DNA of 64,000 nt from Otatea glauca (Eukaryota; Streptophyta; Magnoliopsida; Poales; Poaceae), in NCBI GenBank assembly GCA_036346275.1, contig CM070711.1, positions 47,679,435-47,743,434 on the forward strand. Direction: 5' to 3'. The notes under the pieces were generated by a model. The model saw only the letters and a list, made by a program, of their open reading frames with translations, was not told the origin of the DNA and ran no database searches. Positions 10,972 through 22,777 of this stretch are shown here, piece after piece (positions within the stretch are counted from its first letter, which is position 1; the number at the start of each line of letters is the position of its first letter). Both the position numbers and the translations under genes were made by a program.

Positions 10972-13900
10972 TGTAACATCCCAAAAAAATTTCCCTAAAT
11001 ATTATTTTATTGCCATTTGTGCATTTTGTATTTCTCTGGAATTTATTGTATTTTTCTAGAATTTATTTGAAGCTAATTCAAATAATGTATATTGGCCTTT
11101 TGTAAAAATTTATTCAATTTAGTCAAAGCTAATATAAATTTTTGCCAAAAATATTTTATTTGAGTCCAAAATGTCTCAAAGTATTTATGAGAATTTCCTT
11201 GGATTTTTCCTGATTATTTTATAACCTGAAACTAATGAAATTAATTTTTATAATTATTTTTAAAGCAAAAACCCGAGAAAATCGTAGTGAACAGTGATGG
11301 GCCGGAGCCCAGCACTGTGCGCGTGCGGCCCGTAGCTGTGCAGCCCATTTGGTTTCGCTCGGTGTCGTTTCTCTCGGTCGTTTCGCTGTGTCGTTTCGCT
11401 CGGTCATTGGATCTTCATCCGGTGGTCTTCATCAAGCCGCGTCACCTGTGCTGTGTCGACCGCTGGATTGTGAAGGGACGCGTGTGATTTAAAGATGAGG
11501 TCAGAAACCCTAGCGTTTTGATCCGTTGGATTAAGATCGGACGGTGGAGATGGAATCGGGCTATTTTGGAAGGAAGGGATCGCATCTGTTGGATTTGGAA
11601 GGTGCGGATCAAATCGTATCATTTCGGATGGATCTCAGCCGTTGATCGCTAATCGGGTGATCCTCGTTCATCGTCTCCGATTTGGTTTCCTAATTCGTCG
11701 CCGATTCACCGTCGCCGCCGTGTAGACTAGGGTTGCCGTTTTTATGCATTCGTCGAGGCTATTTAAAGCACGGACCGCACCCTGAGAATCCCCGTTCTTT
11801 TGCGCACCCGTAGCCCTAGCTGCCATCGTTGTGCTGTCGCCGTTCGTTCGCTAGAGCTCGTCGGAGTTCCCTAAGCGCCGCCGTTCGTCTTCTTCATTTT
11901 GCACCGCCGTTGAGATGTCTTCCGCCACACCAGTTCTAGATCCGGACTCGTCGCATCAAGCCGCACCAGAGCTGCCAGTTCATCACGCCGGAGTCGCGCC
12001 GAAACGCCGTTCTGGTGGTCTTCTTCCTCGCGTCGGGTGAAGCTGCGTCGTCGTGCTGCCATCTATGCCTCGGAGCTTTGCTCAGCCGTTGGATCTTCAT
12101 CGAACCGTCCAGATCGTGCCGCGTCATCTTCATCAATAGTGAACCTCTCCAGTAAGATTAGCCGTCGGATCTAGATCTAGCCGTTGTGATTTTGCCGCGT
12201 AGGCGTAGGTCGGTGACCGTTGAATCGTCGCGCGGATGAGTGACACGTGGCGATGTGGGAACCGAAGTGTTGTGCGCCGGGTGCACGGTGGACAGGCACT
12301 GTGCCATGGACGTGGTCCGTAGACCGAGCGACGTGGCGCAATCCGATTGGTCCACGTGTCGCCATGACGTCATGCTGACATCAGCCGGTCCATGAGCACA
12401 GTACCTCAAGTCCACGGTGGACCAGGTCCATGCGCCGAAGCCACGTGTCAGCCTCTGGTTGGTCCACGTGTCGCTTGCGCAATAATGCGGTTTTTTCTTT
12501 ATAAAATAATTCGGGAAATTCGGAATTTCTATTTTCTGTATTTCCAGAATTTATTTAAACTTTGAATAGCTATAACTTTTGCATATGAAGTCGGATTTGG
12601 GTGATTCAAGTTTCTAAAGATTTGTAAAATCGAGATATATTTAATGGTAAATTTTATTTTATTTTTGGAGTTTGTTTACTCTCTATTTTGGTATTTAATT
12701 GCTATTTCTTGCCTCGATTCGCGTAGACGTTGGTTTGTTCGATAATCCGGAAGAGAATTCATCGCTTCAAGACCCAAGTCCAGAGCAGGATCAGAACCTA
12801 TTCCAAGGCAAATGGGGATTTGATCATGTTGTACCTAGTTTTACAAATTCGCTATATTGTCTTTAAACTATTGCATGATATTTCATAAGTACAAATGGTT
12901 TCGATTACTTTGGGATCTAGCTATCATGCCTAGTTGAGTTATACCCTACCTTATCAATTGTATGCCATAATCTAATTGTCACCCTAGGATGGTTAAAGTA
13001 CTAGTTGGTTATTATTTAACAATCAACATGGGTTGGTTAGACCGTGTTAGTCTGCTTAGCCATGCCACGTTCATGTCACCTATTTGGAATGATGAAAGTT
13101 AGTCTTGACTAATGAAATATGGAACAATGTTATGGAATTTTGTGTCAGGTGTCATCACACGATGAAGTGGAGTTGTTGTGGCGAGGGATGTCACACAACG
13201 AGATTGAATTGTTAATGGCATGTGGTGCTTGGTAATCAACTGGGGTGGTAATAATTTAGATTAGGGCAGGTGGCGAGGGGCAGTATGCCAAGATGGGCCA
13301 GGAATGGCAGGGGTATGTGGAAGTCTTGCCTTAATCACCCTAAGGACTTAACCTTGAAAACCTTTGACCTGAGTCTTTCTTGCAACCACATGTCTGGAAT
13401 GGGACAGTCTAGCTGATTAATTTGTGATGTCTAGATTTCGGTACTGTCGTGGTGATTAGTGAGTCCCGGGTTTACGGATTAACTCACATGGCGCAAGAGG
13501 GGGGCCCTGATGTGGTTTAGCCCTTCAGTGTTGAAACCTTAGCGAGCATTATTGGGTCTAGGTGGACCATTGTAAAGACTTTGTTACAATCACTCGCCTT
13601 TGTGGTGTTTGGTTGTATCGTATGGGTAAAGTGCATAACCTCTGCAGAGTGTATAATCTATTCGAATAGCCGTGCTCGCGGTATTGAGCAATGCTCGGTT
13701 ATTACAGTCAAGGGTTAAAACTTTTGCTTAAATAAAACTTGGGGATGGCGGTTTGCCATTAGAAACTAAAAGATATTTTGGAGTTAAACTATGTTATTGG
13801 GAAATATTGCAAGTTATTAATATTGATAGTGGTTTTACCGCTTTCAATCTATTTACTGTATTCTTTATTAAATAATGCTTTACTGCAAATTAGCCTTTTT

Positions 13901-14331
13901 ATCCATTCCTTTGGAACAAACCTTGCATATAGTTATGGTAGAATTGTATATTGTGCACAACTTGTTGAGTACTTTATGTACTCATCCCAACAACAATAAC
14001 CTCAGAAGATGAAGAGGCTATCCTTACTGTGGAGGAGTTCCATGATGATACAAATGCTTAGGGTTTGAACCTCGTCAGTTGCCTGTGGTGAATTGGAGAG
14101 CTGCTACGTTTATTCTTATTCCCGCTGCTGCATATTTCTATTTCTTAGTCTAAGCCCTGTGTGGCAATAATCATGTAAGTTACAACAGTTATCACTAAAT
14201 AATGGAACTATTATCTTATTCCGCCGTGTATGATTGTGATAACATCTATGTTGAGCCTGTGTGCACTAGTGTGATCCTAGACTAGTGCGGTATACACAGA
14301 GGGTTCGGATTTGCACATTCGAGTCCCGACA
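10972..14331 (+). mobile_element. Solo LTR of a Ty3/gypsy element (Tekay/Del-like), 3.36 kb
   Basis: Begins TGTAACATCCC and ends GAGTCCCGACA, so it has TG...CA ends. It is flanked on both sides by AAAAG (10967-10971 and 14332-14336), a perfect 5-bp target-site duplication. There is no second LTR and no gag-pol, so this is a solo LTR. A CpG-rich block at 11280-12480 lies inside, as seen in long LTRs of the Tekay/Del group. The family name rests on the TGTAACATCCC start, the length and the 3' end with TGTGATCCTAG-like words, so it is less certain than the LTR call. Confidence 0.85.
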
Positions 14332-14336
14332 AAAAG

Positions 14337-15067
14337 CAAATTCCAAATCCAATCAAACCAAAGTGTCAATTACTCATCATAACATATGAGAGGATATCTA
14401 CATGTTCTCACAAGGACAAGTAACACTGTCAGATCAATATTTTAGAGTACTTCCATTTGATTATGATTTTGTAGTTACTAATAATATGACACAAAATAAA
14501 TTAATGACTAAAGTTCAATTTTTGTACTATGCAAGGTCAAACGGCGCCTTACATCTTGAAACAGTGGAAGTAGGTTTCATGCAAAGAGGTACAACTAAAA
14601 GTCGGAAACAAAAAAATGATTAAGCAAACAATTTAAATTAAACGTGTTTGTATCTGGCCGGATATACCTTGTCCCAATGCGGTTTGATCCTGAATACAAT
14701 TCATTATAGCTTTCAAATTTGGAGGTACGTGTTGCTCCTCTGGACTCTGTACTCTCTACCATTCGTGTAAATCAGAGACCAAAAATGAAAATAGCCACCA
14801 TCTGGCAGGCACAAACGTAAGCTGAATGTACACATAGGAGCACGACTGTATATAATATTATAAGATCAGTGTATATATTCCCAGATCTCAGTTCGTACAT
14901 AATGCATGCATATATAGATATCGTATCTGCAGGCATACACATATTTGATCGATCTATGCCCAGTTTACATATAGATCACTTGTCCATCTATAGTATACTT
15001 ATTATGCCATATCTTGCGAGCTCTACTTAGTCGTATAATGTATAATGTGGGGTCACGTGTACACGTA
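14337..15067. other. No recognised gene
   Basis: AT-rich intergenic DNA on the 3' side of the cysteine-rich peptide gene. A 73-codon plus-strand frame at 14402-14623 matches nothing I recognise and has no strong start context, so I do not call it a gene. Confidence 0.4.
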
Positions 15068-15730
15068 TCAGTTGTTGGACGACGTCACTGCCGGGGCCTT
15101 GGGCGGACACGGCGGCCTAGGCAGCGGCTTCGGACGCGGCTTGGGCGGTGCGGGCTTCGGTGGCATCGGCTTCGGACCGGGCTTTGGCGGGCCCGGCTTT
15201 GGACCAGGCTTTGGCGGACCTGGCTTGGGCTTGGGCCCGGGCTTCGGGCCGTCGTGGTGGAAGCACTTGATTCCGCATCCCTTGAAGCAGGCCATCCTAT
15301 TGTCTGTAGATGCACGTACACAGAAGCAAACATACATAGCCATGTACAGCGTTAAAGAGATGATTAAGCTTAATTGTTGGGTTAATTATTTGGTCGGTCT
15401 TGATTACGTACACGGTGGCAGGGAGAGGCAGGAGTCGGCGATGCACATGTGGTAGCAGACGGCCGGGACGTCCTCGAAGCAGTCCTCGGCGCACTCCTTC
15501 TTGCACTTGTGGTAGTCGCAGTGGTCGTCGTCGTCGTCGTCCCTGACGGAGACGACGGCGCCGCCACCGACGCCCGCGGAGTGGACGGCAGCGTCGTCGT
15601 GGTAGCACTCGTGCATGCAGGACGAGTAGCACTTCCAGTGGTGGTCCGCCCTCGCCGAGGCAAAGAGCGCCGCCACGGCCAGGAGGACGGCGAGCTTGGC
15701 CGCCGCCCCCACCGCCTTGGAGTACTCCAT
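15068..15730 (-). CDS. Secreted cysteine-rich peptide with proline-rich tail (two exons)
   Basis: Exon 1 is 15730-15412 and exon 2 is 15303-15068, with a 108-bp intron (donor GTACGT, acceptor CTACAG) inferred from frame and splice sites; the product is 184 aa. Residues 1-28 form a signal peptide: a Lys-containing start, a Leu/Val/Ala core and ASARA before the mature start. The mature part has 14 cysteines, mostly in C-x3-C-x3-C clusters (CYSSCMHEC, CKKECAEDC, ACFKGCGIKC), plus an Asp run near residues 64-69. From residue 125 the tail is built of PKPGP/PPKPGPKP-type repeats. It is probably exported to the cell wall or apoplast. The CxxxC spacing recalls small thionin-like and Ole e 6-like pollen proteins, but no family is certain. 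A TATA box lies about 80 bp upstream. The plus strand over exon 2 mimics a glycine-rich ORF; that is a shadow of the tail. Confidence 0.82.
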
Positions 15731-15805
15731 TGGTCAACCAATGCTTCGTGCGCTCTGCGGTGAGGTGGAGATCGATGGAGTGGCTAGCTTTGCAGAAGAG
15801 GGCGG

Positions 15806-15818
15806 TATATATAAATAT
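15806..15818 (-). promoter_or_regulatory. TATA box of the cysteine-rich peptide gene
   Basis: TATATATAAATAT on the plus strand reads as a TATA box for the minus-strand gene. It lies about 76-88 bp before the start codon at 15730, a normal plant distance for a short 5' leader. Confidence 0.65.
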
Positions 15819-16060
15819 GGGCAGGTGCGCGCGCGCGCATCGTACGTGCTGTACGTTCGGCCGCATGCAGTCAGTGCCGTCCTGCATGTCGAGTGCATGA
15901 TCGATCGAGGTTGCAGTGCCTGGTTGTTCATGGCAACCTGGGAGCCGGTAATCTTCAGTGTTGTCTCCGTGCACGACAGCAATTAATACGAACTGAATCA
16001 GATTTCAGTTTGATCGAGTGAAGCTGAGACCTGAGATGCAGCACGGGTTGTTCACGGCAG

Positions 16061-16074
16061 CAATGCATGCATTG
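16061..16074. promoter_or_regulatory. Palindromic RY-type element upstream of the peptide gene
   Basis: CAATGCATGCATTG is a perfect 14-bp palindrome containing CATGCA on both strands. CATGCA is the RY core bound by B3 factors in seed-expressed promoters. Further CATGCA-like words occur at about 15863 and 16080, all within 350 bp of the start codon. The binding role is inferred. Confidence 0.4.
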
Positions 16075-16399
16075 CGCGTGCATTTGATTTGTTGCTGATC
16101 AGCTTAATTTCATGAGGTGAACAGAACAGCTCGATCGATATTCTCTGTTAAATCTGTTAGTTAATGTGAAGTAGTACGTTGTAAATAACTTGTACACTCG
16201 ATCTGGACGTGGAGTATATAGTTCTCGGTCAACAGTGGTATGTATTGATTTCCTTTGAGAGATTGTTGCTGAGTAATTCAACACTCAAGTAATTCTTTTT
16301 TTATTTCAATCATTTTGTAATCTTTATATCTGCTTCACGATTCATGCACCGGTCACCTTCTTTGTCTAGAGTATGTGACACTACTACTGAAACGACACA

Positions 16400-16745
16400 T
16401 CATTGCGGTTCCAAAACCCCATCACTTGCCGGTCATTAGCGCGGCGATGATTGGTCGGCGATGATACTCGAGGATTATCACTGCCGGCTCGGGAACGGCG
16501 GTGATAAGGATTATCACTGCGGTTCTACCTACAACCGGCGGTGATATTGAACTATCACTGCGGATCAAACTAAAATCCGGCGGTGATAAGGACTATCACC
16601 GCGGATCAAACCAAAATCCGGCGGTGATAAGGATTATCACTGCCGGTTATATCTACAACGGCGAGGATATTGTACTAACACCTAGGGTTGTACCATAATC
16701 CGGCGATGATATATACATATCACTGCGGTTTTCTCCAAGAACCGC
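16400..16745. repeat. CACTA 3' subterminal repeat array
   Basis: About ten direct and inverted copies of a GGCGGTGATAA / TTATCACTGCCGG motif directly inside the left terminus. Such arrays bind the element's own TNPA-like protein in known En/Spm systems. Confidence 0.85.
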
Positions 16746-17927
16746 GGTGAAAATCTTGCATATTTTTTGTGCAATATATATATATTTTTATATAATTGTT
16801 TACAGTGTCCATATATTAGTATATAAAGCATCGTTCAAAGCATAATTCAAATATATGCATGTATCGACTAAGCATCGTTAAAATCATAATTCAAATATAT
16901 TAAATTACGCATCATATAATTTGCTTTTACAATGTAGCTCGACTACATGTCATCCCGTTGCTTTGATTTTACAATGAGTCGAAGTAGACATGTCAGCGTC
17001 TAGGCCGTAGGAATGAGGCGATGAGGCTACTCGTGGAACTTCGCCGTTTGGATTGATGATCTCATCATGAATGAATCCGCGATCTGTTCTTGAATTGCTA
17101 TAATTTACATCGACAATAACTTATTGGTTCTCGCTTGGGCGCTGTTTTTTGAACAAAAAGGAAGTTACTTAATGATGATATTTGTTAAATAAAAAGGGCA
17201 TCAAAGTGTAATTACGTACCATGGCTTCGTTATAGCCGACACTCTCGTGACAATTGAATGCATATTTGTACATACATAGAATGCACATAAATTGTTTCCG
17301 GTTCTGCTTCATGCATGGGAAGTCATTTATTATTTCAAAAATTTTCGGTATGGGCGATACGAACACTTTTCTTGCGATCTTGTCGAAAGCCACAGTGAAT
17401 GATTTTGAATAGTAATTAAACTTAAATGCAATAAAATGGAATTTTGCTAGAGTAATAACGCAATGATCGAGTTTACATTGACATGTCCCAAAGGTCTTGA
17501 GTACAGATTAGTTTGTTTTCTCATGGAGTCCAAGACAAAAATCACGCTAGCATCTAAGCTGGATGACGAGGAGGACCCAGTGAAACCTGCACATATATGT
17601 CAGCGTAGTCAATTACTCCCACATCGTGCGTGTTACGCAAAAATAGTAAAGCGATATTAGAAGTCGGAGATCGTGCTTGAAGTTATAGGGTAAAAGAGCG
17701 GAGGTTTTGTATTGCGACTTCAAAAAACATTAAATAAATAGTCTTCAATGAAGCTGTGGATTATGGTTCACAAGTTTCTCGTTGTGAGCCGGATCTAAGA
17801 ATGCTAGATTGTCATTGTTATTTCTTCTACATGTCGTACCTCCATTCTACATAAGAAAGAAGTTAGAGATGCAATTAAGCGATGCAAATGCTCAGCGATA
17901 TCTTGACGGACTTACAAAGTCCATAGT

Positions 17928-20257
17928 CTAAGTATGTTCACGTCCGAGGGCATCTTCTTTGGTACAACATATCTGACTCAGTGAAAAGAACCCGGCAGAT
18001 GTTATCCCCATTGTGAAAATCTTGCTCGTATCCGATTGAGACGCCTCCATACCATCGTTGGATCGCTTTGCATGTACCAGCGATGGGCCTTGCGCAGATT
18101 GAGTTGTAAGGTTGTCGAAATGAGCTGGTTCAACGGCGGTTTTCCCATAACAAACTTCCACGAGACCTTGTGCGAGCATCTAGTTGAACATCATCCGCTT
18201 GAGCATCCGGCTTTAGCGATGTCGGCACTAGCGCTTTGCAAATCTTGCTTTACGGATATCGCTCGTGGTCAGATATTTTGCAAGGTTGAAGCTTTGCCCG
18301 TCTTTTGCACTTTTGCCATACTCAAGAAAAACTTTTGCGTCGGCATCAACTTTAGTCTTCTTACTTGATGGCACCTTTTTAAAGTGAGATGCTACGCAGC
18401 GCTTACATGCTTTTTCCGCTCTTCCTCGGTCATGTCGGTGATAGTTTCTTTTGTGGTTGTCTGGGTTCACAGATGGTTGAGATTTCTTGAGGGCGGTCTG
18501 CCGCCGAGATGTTCCGTTGTTCGATTCTTCACGCTTTTGGCGGAGGAGTCGGGCTTTTTCCGGTTGGTGCCGATGGAGGAGTTGGACTTTTCTGGTTGGC
18601 GGCGAGAAGGGCGGGAGGTCTCGTGTGGAAGTGCGGTGATCATCATCGTCGTCGCCCTCATCGTCCGAGCCAAACTTAATCAAGCTCTTGCGCCACGCGA
18701 GAAGCCATTCACGTTTTCTCCTAGCTTTTGTTCCCATCCTCGCCGAGGATCTCTACCTCCATTTTTCGGTATTGGCGGGACACCGCCCACGCCGACCTGG
18801 CGAATCCCTGCGGTATCGGGCGACAGTGCAAAGTCCGTGACTCCTGGCATGGCCAAGCCCTGCCCTCAGCCACCTTTATGGTAATGCCATGTGCGGCCAA
18901 ATGTAGCTTGCACGGTGTCGGTTCTTTGATGTCATCCACAGGAAAACGCATCCATGCTCTTGAGAATCCACAGGGGCGCTTGTTGCTCTTATGAGCACCG
19001 GGCCGATGAGCTCGGGGCTTTCACCGGGTGGCGGTCGTGAGCTGAGAGCTTTCTGTACGGCTTGCTCCACAGCCTTATCTAGTTCCGATCTTTGTTCCTC
19101 TAGCGCTCTCGTGACAGCATCTTTTATCTGACGTTCCAGTTGATCTTCTCTTAATCTCTTTGAACGTTTGTACATCCATGCGTCTGCGGGGAAGGCTTCT
19201 TTCCACGTGACCAAACCAACTCCTCTGGTGCGACCTGGATGCTCCTTGTTACCCAGGGCTATGGTTAGCTCGTCATTCTCCCTTCGTGGCGCGAAAGATC
19301 CTTGGGAAGACTGCGAGTGAGCATCTGTGATTCTGCGCAGCACTTCCTACTCTCTATCGGTTCTGAAGCTTAAGCTGCCATCATCGGAGAAAGAAGCACC
19401 CCTCCCAAGCAACCAGTGCTTCAATCTTTCGCTTAAGGCTGCCGTTGCAGGAATTATACCCTTGCAGGTCATTTCTTGTTCGGACCGATCCCATGCTGGT
19501 ATTTTCTTCACGTACCCTCCTGCTCCTAGTCCGTGAGGGTGAATATTCTTATCGCGTTTGCTTTGTTCCTTTCACTTACTATGTGAGCTTCTTGAGACCT
19601 CTTATGCGCCACAAATTCATCCCGAACTCCCTTAACTTTGGGTGCGTGTCAAAATTCGGCGTTTCATTCTTTTTACATAATTCTTGTTTAGTGTTGTCTT
19701 CCAATTCTTCCACGCATTACACATGATCTGAGTGCTCGTTTCTTTGCAACCATTTCGGTCCCTTGGGGAACTGGAAAACTTGTTTGACTTGTCCCATAAA
19801 GAGTTCTTGACTCATTGGGTACCACCCATTGGTCACCTCATGCCAATCCATGATCTATAGTGATGGGCACATCATCCCTAGCAATAACCCCCGCAGCTGT
19901 CTGTCTGCACGCCCCAATGATGACTCGGTATAGCAGGTTCCCCAACCGCGAGAGCTCCACTATGTTAAAAATTCCCTTAGGCATCTTGTTCGGACCACGA
20001 CTTGCGCGCGCCTTCGTTGATCGAGCGCTGAGCACGCAAATTGATCTTCTAAATTATTAGTAAATGCAGGCCTACCATGTTTTGGGAACCACGGTGTACT
20101 AAAACTTTACCTCGCTTACGTGAGTATCGTCGAGTTGGTCCATGGTCGATCCTGCGAGGTTTAGATAGGGCGTTGGGCTATTATTCGGGCTACCCTTCCT
20201 CCTTTGTCCATATTTGAGGCCCAACTCCTCCGGCACTTGTCCTTCGTCGGAGGCCAT
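17928..20257 (-). pseudogene. CACTA TNPA-like gene (Transposase_24 type), broken
   Basis: The likely start is at 20257 (MASDEGQVPEELGLKYGQRR). Then come MPKGIFNIVELSRLGNLLYR (19838-20035), HEVTNGWYPMSQELF (about 19790-19850), and AHIVSERNKANAIRN (about 19555-19605). A block at 18876-19343 has VTWKEAFPADAWMYKRSKR followed by a charged helix rich in Arg, Glu and Gln, probably a coiled coil. The C-terminal part (18228-18737) is very basic with an acidic run. The order fits plant Ptta/En/Spm transposases of the TNPA kind, which bind the subterminal repeats. A stop before 19343, a frameshift near 19845 and further shifts make it non-functional as it stands. Confidence 0.75.
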
Positions 20258-21946
20258 TCCTAGCAAGTTTGTTGAAAATTTCCAATTAACAAGGTCACTT
20301 TTGAAATACACACATACTTTTTTTATCTGTATACACAAACATCCTTGAAGGACACATACACATACACATATACATCTTTTTTTGAATCTGCATTCACACG
20401 TAGAAAAAAACATACCTACTTTACCTAAAGGATTCGAGAACTTATATGAAATATCCAAATTGTAAAAAACATATAGACAATTTAGTGGCAATAGATGAGG
20501 AGTTGAGATTGTCGAGATAAATGACAACATCAATGATAAAAGTTGGTGGTGGAAATGACAAAGAGTGTTGTATGTCATGTGGATGGAGGTGGTGGCCATG
20601 GTGGGCCGAGTGGGTGTGGTGGTGGCTAGGGGAGGAAGAGAAATATTATTTGAGAAAAGAAGAAGAGATGCGGTCTTTGGATAGCCACATCCACTACTAA
20701 AGTAGGACTCTGTTAGTGCTCATATACACACAAACAAAATAAATATTAAATTTGAATGTTTTTGTTTAGGAAATTTGAATGTTTCAAGCAGTATCTAGTT
20801 TTTAAGTGAATGCTTAGTTGAATGTGACATCTTGACTTACATGATCTCAATATGAGATTCCCATCGGATCTTTTTGTTTTACATCTTGATCAATTGAGAA
20901 CGACCATGTGTTTCGTTCTGACTTTGAATATTGGAGTGTAATGAAACATAGTTAAATCAATATTATGTCCATATTTCGGTACTAAAATTTTCTATATCAT
21001 CATGTCAGCATAGAATCATTTGGGAGACTAGTAGTTAGTAGATCATTTTTGGGCTGTCCCACATTTTGAAAGGGATCTTAAGTGGGGGCACTATTATATT
21101 TATTTGTAAGGAAAACAATGGTTCAGTTCGGAAAATCTTGTTGATCAATGCCATTAACTGTGGTTCAAATCAAATTTTTTGATTAACCTAATAATTGTGA
21201 TCAATGTTAATAAAGCTGCACCTAGTGTACTAAGCATTGGAAATTTCTATCCCGGTTACTAAAATCATAATGCTTTGGTTTAGGAACTTCAAATAGAGTT
21301 ACTTTCCTCTGGTTGGGCTTTCAAGTCATTTTCGTGTACAGAGTAATTCATAGTTGACAATATTTCATCTTTTGGTTTGTTATTCTGCCTGTGATTCTTT
21401 AGAAAATTTACCATTCGAAAAGAAAGTCTTAGATTTGGTTAAACCACCAATAGACTTCAGACTTTGGAGAGCTTAGAATCGTAGTGATTGATAAGATGTT
21501 TGTCCACTAATTTTGTTTTATGTAAACTATCAATATTTCCATGGTAAACTTGGTCATCTAAACTGATTCTTGGACAATGACACAATTATACAAAAATTGG
21601 GGCAAGCAACCACCTCTCCGCACAAAACCATCCACGCATTTCTCTTGGCCTTGAACAATTAGCAAGGCCGGATTGCTTCCTACATATGCCTACCCCAAGG
21701 ACATGACATGAGATGCTTGACTCATATCCTCAACAAAATTACGAGAACAGTGAAAATGACGGCCCGGCGGCGGGCGGTGAGTCCGGCGACGGCCGGCGGT
21801 GAGGTCCGGCGGTGAGGTTGAGGCGGCGGTGAAGCGGTGGTCCGGGCGGTGAGGTCGAGGCGACGGTCGGGCGGCGGCGGCGATCTGAGGAGGCGGCGTG
21901 GCGTCGTCGGTTGAAGGGGAAATGAGGGGCCGAGTGGCGCGGTGTT

Positions 21947-22330
21947 CGAATTTATAGGGTTAGAGTATCCTGCTGCGGGTCAACACAAAAACCGGCGGTG
22001 ATACACTATCACCGCCGAATAATAAAGAGAACCGGCGGTGATAGTTGAATTATCACTTTGCGGTTCAAGCTCAACCGGCGGTGGAAGTATTTATCACTGC
22101 GGTTCAAGCTCAACGGCGGTGAAAAACTTATCATTGCGGTTCAATCTCAACCCGGCGGTGATAATACATTATCACTTGCGGTTGTATCTACACCGGCGGT
22201 GAAAGTATTTATCACTTGCGGTTCAAAACAAAAACGGCGATAATACTTGATTATCGCTTGCCGGCAATACTACAAACCGCGGTGATAAAGCACTTCTTTT
22301 GCGCTTAATGATACAACCGCGATGATAAGC
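21947..22330 (-). repeat. Internal CACTA 5'-end-like module: repeat array plus TATA box
   Basis: A third array of the GGCGGTGATA motif, mostly as inverted pairs, at 21985-22330. On its left, read on the minus strand, is a CCCTATAAATTC box (21947-21959) followed by a GC-rich leader (21760-21945). This copies the arrangement at the true 5' end (array 27097-27395, TATA 27083-27095). It has no terminal CACTA sequence of its own. It lies between the two transposase genes and points towards the TNPA-like gene. Confidence 0.7.
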
Positions 22331-22777
22331 TCGATCAATTATGTCAAAGTTTTCAAAGGATGATTGCTTTGGGAGTTTTAAATCCTATCAATTTTTATCC
22401 AAATTTTTGGAGGAATTCTTGAGGATATGTAATATTTGATTTAAATATTTCCCTAAGTTTTGACAAAGTTGTAAAATTATAAAAATCCAGTGCTCACTGT
22501 TTTCATAGTTTTAATATTTCAAAATAAAAAATTCAAATTCTTGTTGTTTTGAAATCCTATCAATTTTATCCAAATTTTAAAATTTTTGGAAGAATACTTG
22601 AGGACATGTAATATTTGATTTAAATTCAAACAAATGCATTAGACCAACCATCGCTTCAAAAATTCACACAAATACAAAAAACACAGATGAAGTAGAATTC
22701 ACACAAATTGATACATATGACAAAAGAATACATTAATTGTTACATATCGTAAAATAAAATGTATTTCATTAGGACAA

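Noticed and set aside
11871..12415. Several 60-85-codon frames in the GC-rich part of the solo LTR
   Set aside because: They overlap each other in different frames and lie inside an LTR with no known coding function.
15014..15455. Plus-strand glycine-rich frame (GFGGPGFGPGFGG type) resembling a plant glycine-rich protein
   Set aside because: It is the exact reverse complement of the Pro-rich tail of the minus-strand secreted peptide, which has a signal peptide, a TATA box and a good intron. Gly-rich frames arise opposite Pro-rich codons.
15297..15974. 225-codon minus-strand frame across the peptide gene
   Set aside because: It runs through the intron and upstream DNA in another frame and is an artefact of GC-rich coding DNA.
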